DNA of 8,962 nt, taken from the NCBI GenBank assembly GCA_017461825.1, contig JAFTXB010000103.1, positions 1 to 8,962 of the forward strand. Reading direction: 5' to 3'. Both the position numbers and the translations under genes were made by a program. Below are positions 5,312-8,962 of the stretch, piece after piece. The DNA is from Clostridia bacterium. Its GTDB lineage: Bacteria; Bacillota; Clostridia; Oscillospirales; CAG-272. Each line of letters opens with the position of its first letter. Within the stretch, counting starts at the first letter, position 1. The notes under the pieces were generated by a model. The model searched no databases. It was not told where the DNA came from and saw only the letters and a list, made by a program, of their open reading frames with translations.

Positions 5312-5416
5312 AAAGAAGTAATCCTCACATAAAAGTTGACGATCACTTCTTTTTTTGTTGAAAAGATTCTTGGAAAGGGTTCGGGGAAACCTTCTTATAA
5401 AGAAGGTTTCCCCGAA
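5312..5416 (-). repeat. Tandem hairpin unit B, immediately downstream of argF
   Basis: This unit repeats unit A with the same order and a 155-bp offset (GATCACTTCT at 5186 and again at 5341). Its first hairpin pairs AAAGAAGT 5312-5319 with ACTTCTTT 5345-5352, with T7 at 5350-5356 on the plus strand. Its second pairs bases 5380-5396 with 5400-5416, 17 perfect pairs around an ATA loop, and ends 17 nt from the argF stop codon. It is the best candidate for the argF 3'-end structure. A classic U tract does not follow it on the argF strand, so processing or protection may fit better than simple intrinsic termination. Stem bases differ from unit A on both arms together. Confidence 0.7.
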
Positions 5417-5432
5417 AAAATTTATTTCCCCA

Positions 5433-6416
5433 TCACAATGTTGCCGCCATGACGGCTTTGATGGTGTGCATACGGTTTTCGGCTTCATCGAAAACGATCG
5501 ACTGAGGCGATTCAAAGACCTCGTCGGTGACTTCCATGCAGTCGATGCCGAATTTTTCGTAGATCTCTTTGCCGATCTTGGTTTTGAGATCGTGGAATGC
5601 GGGCAGGCAATGCATAAAGCGGCATTGCTCGCCTGCGGTATCCATCAGCGCCTTTGTCACGCGATAAGGCGTGAGTGCCTCAATGCGCTCCTTCCACACG
5701 CTGTCGGGCTCGCCCATCGACACCCACACGTCGGTGTAGATCACGTCGGCACCCTGAGCGGCGGCGGTGGGATCCTCATTCAGCTCGATCACGGCACCCG
5801 TTTCCTTGGCGATCTCCTTGCAGGTTGCAACTAGACCGTCATTTGGGAAATACGCCTTCGGGGCACAAGCCACGAAATGCATGCCCAGCTTTGCGCAACC
5901 GACCATGAGTGAGTTGCCCATGTTATAGCGCGCGTCGCCCATATATACCAGCTTTTTGCCCTTGAGCGTTCCGAAATGCTCACGGATCGTCAGCATATCG
6001 GCAAGGATCTGCGTGGGGTGATATTCATTCGTCAAGCCGTTCCAAACGGGAACGCCCGCATAAGCGGCAAGCTCCTCCACGATCTCCTGACCGAAGCCGC
6101 GGTACTCGATGCCGTCAAACATTCTGCCAAGCACACGCGCGGTGTCGGCAATGCTCTCCTTTTTGCCGATCTGCGAGCCCGTGGGGTCGAGATAAACAGG
6201 GTGCATGCCAAGATCCGCCGCCGCAACCTCAAACGCGCAACGCGTACGGGTGCTGGTCTTTTCAAATACGAGCGCAATGCTCTTCCCTTCGCAAAGGCGG
6301 TGCGCGACACCGTCCTTTTTCTTTCGCTTGAGTTCCGCCGCCAAGTCGATCAGCTTTACGATCTCCTCAGGCGTAAAATCCAACAGCTTTAAAAAGCTTT
6401 TTCCTTTTAAAAACAT
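5433..6416 (-). CDS. argF: Ornithine carbamoyltransferase
   Basis: The enzyme condenses ornithine and carbamoyl phosphate to citrulline, the sixth step of arginine synthesis after the acetyl cycle. It has 327 residues, the usual size. The carbamoyl-phosphate site S55-T-R-T-R59, the region GSQIGKKESIADTARVLGRM, the ornithine loop S233-M-G235 and the HCLP motif H269-P272 are all intact, and the ending EVFESPQSIVFDEAENRMHTIKAVMAA is typical. It resembles the E. coli ArgI/ArgF subgroup; catabolic ArcB is closely related, but the argJ-argB-argD neighbours favour biosynthesis. I set the start at ATG 6416 because AGAGG (6430-6426) lies 9 nt upstream and FLKGKSFLKLLDFTPEE matches the family N-terminus. 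A longer in-frame start at 6620 would translate repeat R3 and is rejected. It is separated from argD by 237 bp of repeat-rich sequence. Confidence 0.95.
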   Translation of the reverse strand: MFLKGKSFLKLLDFTPEEIVKLIDLAAELKRKKKDGVAHRLCEGKSIALVFEKTSTRTRCAFEVAAADLGMHPVYLDPTGSQIGKKESIADTARVLGRMFDGIEYRGFGQEIVEELAAYAGVPVWNGLTNEYHPTQILADMLTIREHFGTLKGKKLVYMGDARYNMGNSLMVGCAKLGMHFVACAPKAYFPNDGLVATCKEIAKETGAVIELNEDPTAAAQGADVIYTDVWVSMGEPDSVWKERIEALTPYRVTKALMDTAGEQCRFMHCLPAFHDLKTKIGKEIYEKFGIDCMEVTDEVFESPQSIVFDEAENRMHTIKAVMAATL

Positions 6417-6434
6417 AGATAAATTCCTCTTTTT

Positions 6435-6495
6435 CTTTTTTGTCAGAAAACTTTTTGAAAAAAGTTTTCCGACACCTTTCAAAAACTTTAAAAAG
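6435..6495 (+). repeat. Hairpin repeat copy R3, short form, in the argF leader
   Basis: GAAAACTTTTT 6446-6456 pairs with AAAAAGTTTTC 6459-6469. TGTC 6441-6444 pairs with GACA 6471-6474 past one A-C mismatch, which becomes a G-U pair in the minus-strand transcript. Two alternatives compete: TTTTTGAAA 6452-6460 with TTTCAAAAA 6477-6485, and AAAGTTTT 6461-6468 with AAAACTTT 6482-6489. It is nearly identical to R2 and has the same orientation, but here it lies upstream of argF, ending 10-15 nt before that gene's ribosome binding site. Confidence 0.75.
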
Positions 6496-6653
6496 GGGTA
6501 AATTGATATTGTGGGGTGTTTTTGTCTTGTTCCGTACCCCAATCGATCACCAATGTTAGAATTGCTATGGCTTCGCTCACAACCTTGTAGGGGCTGGCGC
6601 CCACGACAGCCCGTAAACAAACGGTTAGCTTTGTATCGGTAAAAAATTCAAAC
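6496..6653 (-). other. argD-argF spacer with further hairpins
   Basis: No gene is visible here. The sequence contains a TGGGGT/ACCCCA inverted repeat (6512-6517 with 6535-6540) and a compact GC-rich hairpin, GGGCTG with CAGCCC, at about 6592-6612. The latter sits in GTAGGGGCTGGCGCCCACGA, which looks like a dispersed intergenic repeat, although only one copy is in this window. I see no clear promoter or arginine-repressor operator. The stretch interrupts an otherwise tightly packed operon. Confidence 0.45.
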
Positions 6654-7820
6654 CTATTCCTTGCAAGCCTTCTTTATGATCTCCACTGCCTCGGAAAGGA
6701 CTTCCATGGGGATATTCAGCGCGGGGAGCAGGCGAACCTTATCCTTTGCAGTCAGGCACAAAACGCCGTTTTCCATACATTTCTTAACGACCTCTGCGGC
6801 AGGCTTTCCCGTCTTGATACCGATCATCAGCCCCAATCCGCTGACCGATTCCACGCCCTCGGCATCCTTCAACGATTCAAATACATACGCACTCTTTTTG
6901 CGCACGTCCGCAAGCAAATTCTCGTCGATGCGCGACAGAATGCTGTAAGCCCCTGCCGAGCAGACGGGATTTCCTCCGTAGGTCGAGCCGTGATCGCCAA
7001 AGCCCAGCACACACTCAACCTTTTCGGAAAGCAGAGCCGCGCCGATCGGCAGCCCTCCGCCGAGACCCTTTGCGGTTGTCACCACATCGGGCGAAATGCC
7101 GTAATTCATATACGCATACAGTTCACCGGTGCGTCCGTTACCCGTTTGCACCTCGTCGATCATGAGGAGAATATCCTCTTTTGCGGCAAGCTCCGCAACC
7201 GCTTTTACATAGTCGCGATCCATTGCGATCACGCCGCCCTCGCCCTGCACGCACTCCATGAGAATGCCTGCTATCTTATGGGTGGAAACGATCTCGCGCA
7301 GCGCCTCGATATTTCCTGCGGGAGTGTGCACAAATCCCGGTGTGAGGGGCTGAAACAGCTCATGATAATGCGCCTGCCCCGTTGCGGCAAGGGTGGTGAG
7401 GGTTCTGCCGTGAAAGCTGTTTTCAAGCGTTACGATCGTAGAATACTCCGCTCCCTTTTTCTCTGCGGCATATTTCCGCGCGACCTTGATGGCGCACTCG
7501 TTTGCCTCTGCTCCCGAGTTTGCGAAAAAGACCTTTTTCATCCCTGTCCGCTCGCACAAAAGCGCGGCAAGGCGGGCGCAAGGCTCGGTATAGTAAAGAT
7601 TAGACATATGCTGGACACGGGAGAGCTGTTCGGTAACAGCCCTCTGCCACTCGTCGTCGGCAATTCCAAACGCCGTGACACCGATGCCCGAGCCCATATC
7701 GATATAACGTTTGCCGTCCCGACTCCATACCACCGAGCCTTTGCCGTGATCGATCACCACGGGAAAGCGGTTGTAGGTTCCGGCAACGTAGGATCTGTCA
7801 AGAGAAATAATATCCTGCAT
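6654..7820 (-). CDS. argD: Acetylornithine aminotransferase
   Basis: This PLP-dependent class III transaminase converts N-acetylglutamate semialdehyde to N-acetylornithine, with glutamate as amino donor. From ATG 7820 it has 388 residues, a normal length. I chose that start because GGGAGG sits 7 nt upstream inside the end of argB, and the argB stop is 1 nt before it. The upstream in-frame start at 7850 lies within argB and has no support. Visible motifs are DMGSGIGVTAFG near the N-terminus, FFANSGAEANECAIKVARKY, NSFHGRTLTTLAATGQ (PLP phosphate region), LLMIDEVQTGNGRTGELYA with the cofactor-contacting Asp, and the Schiff-base lysine K251 in TTAKGLGGGLPIGA. The gene is translationally coupled to argB. 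Ornithine or succinylornithine transaminase activity is possible for the family; the operon supports the arginine role. Confidence 0.95.
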   Translation of the reverse strand: MQDIISLDRSYVAGTYNRFPVVIDHGKGSVVWSRDGKRYIDMGSGIGVTAFGIADDEWQRAVTEQLSRVQHMSNLYYTEPCARLAALLCERTGMKKVFFANSGAEANECAIKVARKYAAEKKGAEYSTIVTLENSFHGRTLTTLAATGQAHYHELFQPLTPGFVHTPAGNIEALREIVSTHKIAGILMECVQGEGGVIAMDRDYVKAVAELAAKEDILLMIDEVQTGNGRTGELYAYMNYGISPDVVTTAKGLGGGLPIGAALLSEKVECVLGFGDHGSTYGGNPVCSAGAYSILSRIDENLLADVRKKSAYVFESLKDAEGVESVSGLGLMIGIKTGKPAAEVVKKCMENGVLCLTAKDKVRLLPALNIPMEVLSEAVEIIKKACKE

Positions 7821-7821
7821 G

Positions 7822-8685
7822 TCAGCCTCCCGTAACCATGGTGCCCGCACCCTCGTCGGTAAGAAGCTCCATGAGGATCGAGTGGGGCACTCTGCCGTCC
7901 ATGATGATCACGGTCTTAACGCCCTCGTTGATCGCTTCGATACAGCAATCGACCTTCGGGATCATGCCGCCCGAAATGACTCCCTCCTCAAACAGCTTTT
8001 TCGCCTCGGGGATCGTGACCTCGGGAATGAGGGTTGAGGGATCGTCCTTATCACGCAAAAGCCCCGCGATGTCGGTCATCATGATCAGTCTTTCGGCACC
8101 GAGCGCGCCCGCAATGTGTGCGGCGGCGGTGTCGCCGTTGATATTGTAGCTGTTGCCCTCTCGGTCACAGCCCACCGTGGAAATGATCGGAATATATCCC
8201 TTTTCCAAAAGGTCGTTGACAGGATCGATGTTGATATTTGTGATCGCGCCAACATACCCAAGCTTTTCGTTTTTCATTTTTGCCTCGATCAGTCTGCCGT
8301 CCATGCCCGAAATGCCCATTGCCTTTCCGCCCTTGGACTCGATAAGATTTACGAGGGTTTTATTGACCTTGCCCGCCAGCACCATCTGCACGATGTCAAC
8401 GGTCTCCTTGTCTGTCACGCGCAAGCCGTCCACAAATTCGGGCTTTTTGCCGAGCCGCGCCATCAATTCACTGATCTCGGGGCCGCCGCCGTGCACCAGC
8501 ACGACCTTGACACCGATGAGCCACAAAAGCACGATGTCCTCCATGACCTGCTGTTTGAGTTCTTCATTGGTCATGGCATTGCCGCCGTATTTGACAACGA
8601 CGATCTTGCCCGTGTAGCGTCGGATGTAAGGCAGAGCCTCGGTGAGCACCTGCGCGCGCTCTGCGTTGGAAAACTGATTTAACAT
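7822..8685 (-). CDS. argB: N-acetylglutamate kinase
   Basis: The enzyme phosphorylates N-acetyl-L-glutamate with ATP, the second step of arginine synthesis. It has 287 residues from ATG 8685, which follows AAGGAG (8700-8695) by 9 nt. A TTG two codons upstream at 8691 is too close to that site. Amino-acid kinase motifs are intact: the phosphate-binding V-V-K32-Y-G-G-N, LVHGGGPEISELMARLGKKPEFVDGLRVTD, and the C-terminal NINGDTAAAHIAGALGAERLIMMTDIAG nucleotide region. About 25 residues precede the KYGG strand (NAERAQVLTEALPYIRRY). Kinases with this N-terminal helix belong to the hexameric, arginine-feedback-inhibited class, unlike short E. coli ArgB, so this enzyme is probably the arginine-sensitive control point. 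That fits a linear cycle with ArgJ. It is separated by 18 nt from argJ and abuts argD. Confidence 0.95.
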   Translation of the reverse strand: MLNQFSNAERAQVLTEALPYIRRYTGKIVVVKYGGNAMTNEELKQQVMEDIVLLWLIGVKVVLVHGGGPEISELMARLGKKPEFVDGLRVTDKETVDIVQMVLAGKVNKTLVNLIESKGGKAMGISGMDGRLIEAKMKNEKLGYVGAITNINIDPVNDLLEKGYIPIISTVGCDREGNSYNINGDTAAAHIAGALGAERLIMMTDIAGLLRDKDDPSTLIPEVTIPEAKKLFEEGVISGGMIPKVDCCIEAINEGVKTVIIMDGRVPHSILMELLTDEGAGTMVTGG

Positions 8686-8703
8686 ACTCAAAAGCTCCTT
8701 CTA

Positions 8704-8962
8704 TCAGGTACGGTAGTCGCCGTTGATCTTGACGTAATCGTAGGTCAGGTCACAGCCCCAAGCGGTGGCGTCGCATGCGCCATCTCCGATCGAAACCAGA
8801 ATTTCAATTTCCTTTTCGAGCAAAATTTCCTTTGCGATCTCCTCGGAAAACTCCACGCCCGCGCCGTTTTTGCAGACCTCAACCGTTCCCTTTGCGCTTC
8901 GGAAGGAAACGTCCACGCGGTCAACGTCAACGTCAGCTCCGCTGTAGCCGATGGCACAAAGC
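8704..8962 (-). CDS. argJ: Bifunctional glutamate N-acetyltransferase/ornithine acetyltransferase ArgJ, C-terminal part (partial)
   Basis: ArgJ moves the acetyl group from N-acetylornithine to glutamate and, in bifunctional forms, can also use acetyl-CoA. The frame runs in from the right edge and ends at TGA 8706-8704. About 85 C-terminal residues are visible, beginning CAIGYSGADVDVDRVDVS and finishing with GCDLTYDYVKINGDYRT, a near-invariant ArgJ ending. The autocleavage Thr lies beyond the window. An internal ATG at 8916 is not the start. The 18-nt spacing to argB indicates one operon, and argC is expected upstream of argJ. Whether it is mono- or bifunctional cannot be judged from this fragment. 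Confidence 0.93.
   Translation of the reverse strand, partial: LCAIGYSGADVDVDRVDVSFRSAKGTVEVCKNGAGVEFSEEIAKEILLEKEIEILVSIGDGACDATAWGCDLTYDYVKINGDYRT

Larger units (their letters stand above)
4906..5432. other. Gene-free gap between convergent spo0A and argF, filled with structured repeats
   Basis: This 527-bp stretch has no credible protein gene on either strand; the open frames here lack ribosome binding sites and run through the hairpins. In order it holds repeat copy R2 (4914-4971), its right-flank hairpin to 4996, a structured block (5021-5095), a small AT inverted repeat (AAATAT 5121-5126 with ATATTT 5130-5135), and two tandem copies of a hairpin pair (5157-5260 and 5312-5416). Both flanking genes end here, so bidirectional termination is one expected job. 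Confidence 0.75.

Noticed and set aside
5157..5416. CRISPR array suggested by repeated palindromes
   Set aside because: There are only two diverged units at 155-bp spacing, with no uniform spacers and no cas genes.
6417..6620. A 68-residue N-terminal extension of argF
   Set aside because: It would translate repeat R3, matches no family sequence, and the ATG at 6416 has its own ribosome binding site and the expected N-terminus.
6990..7835. A 281-codon plus-strand open frame across argD
   Set aside because: It is antisense to argD, has a His/Arg/Cys-rich nonsense composition, and is explained by codon bias of the real gene.
8116..8682. A 188-codon plus-strand open frame across argB
   Set aside because: It is a shadow of argB on the other strand with no recognisable protein motif.

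Overview
The window reads as a chromosomal segment of a spore-forming, low-to-mid GC Bacillota of class Clostridia, most likely an uncultured gut-type Oscillospirales relative. The taxonomic call is inference. It rests on a Spo0A master regulator, a YtfJ/GerW sporulation protein, the gene order (scpB)-DUF2953-ytfJ-dacB-rluB, strong AGGAGG-type ribosome binding sites, and A/T-rich structured intergenic repeats.

Layout. Positions 1-3962 hold a plus-strand cluster: the 3' end of a gene that is probably scpB, a DUF2953 membrane protein, ytfJ, a D-Ala-D-Ala carboxypeptidase, a 23S rRNA pseudouridine synthase of the RluB/RsuA family, and a small GNAT-like protein of unknown role. Positions 3963-4122 are the spo0A control region, with a good extended -10 promoter and repeated TGGTAA/TTACCA half-sites. 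spo0A follows at 4123-4905. Positions 4906-5432 are a 527-bp gene-free gap between convergent genes, packed with hairpin repeats. From 5433 to the right edge, a minus-strand arginine biosynthesis operon reads argJ (partial), argB, argD, argF. A 237-bp repeat-bearing gap separates argD from argF.

How the genes work together. The left cluster joins chromosome segregation (ScpB) with spore peptidoglycan and germination functions (carboxypeptidase, YtfJ), next to the regulator that starts sporulation. The arg genes cover acetyl transfer from N-acetylornithine (ArgJ), N-acetylglutamate phosphorylation (ArgB), transamination (ArgD) and citrulline formation (ArgF). argC is expected just beyond the right edge.

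The coding content is ordinary. The less ordinary material is non-coding: (i) a dispersed hairpin repeat seen five times in 9 kb, with a common frame and differing hairpin inserts, including a 155-bp tandem pair and one base-pair covariation; (ii) a long hairpin that buries the Shine-Dalgarno of the carboxypeptidase gene, with a possible sporulation-type promoter that would start transcripts inside its loop; (iii) a structured block at 5021-5095 with two mutually exclusive stems; (iv) operator-like inverted repeats over the spo0A promoter. I found no CRISPR array, rRNA, tRNA, transposase, or defence or toxin system.
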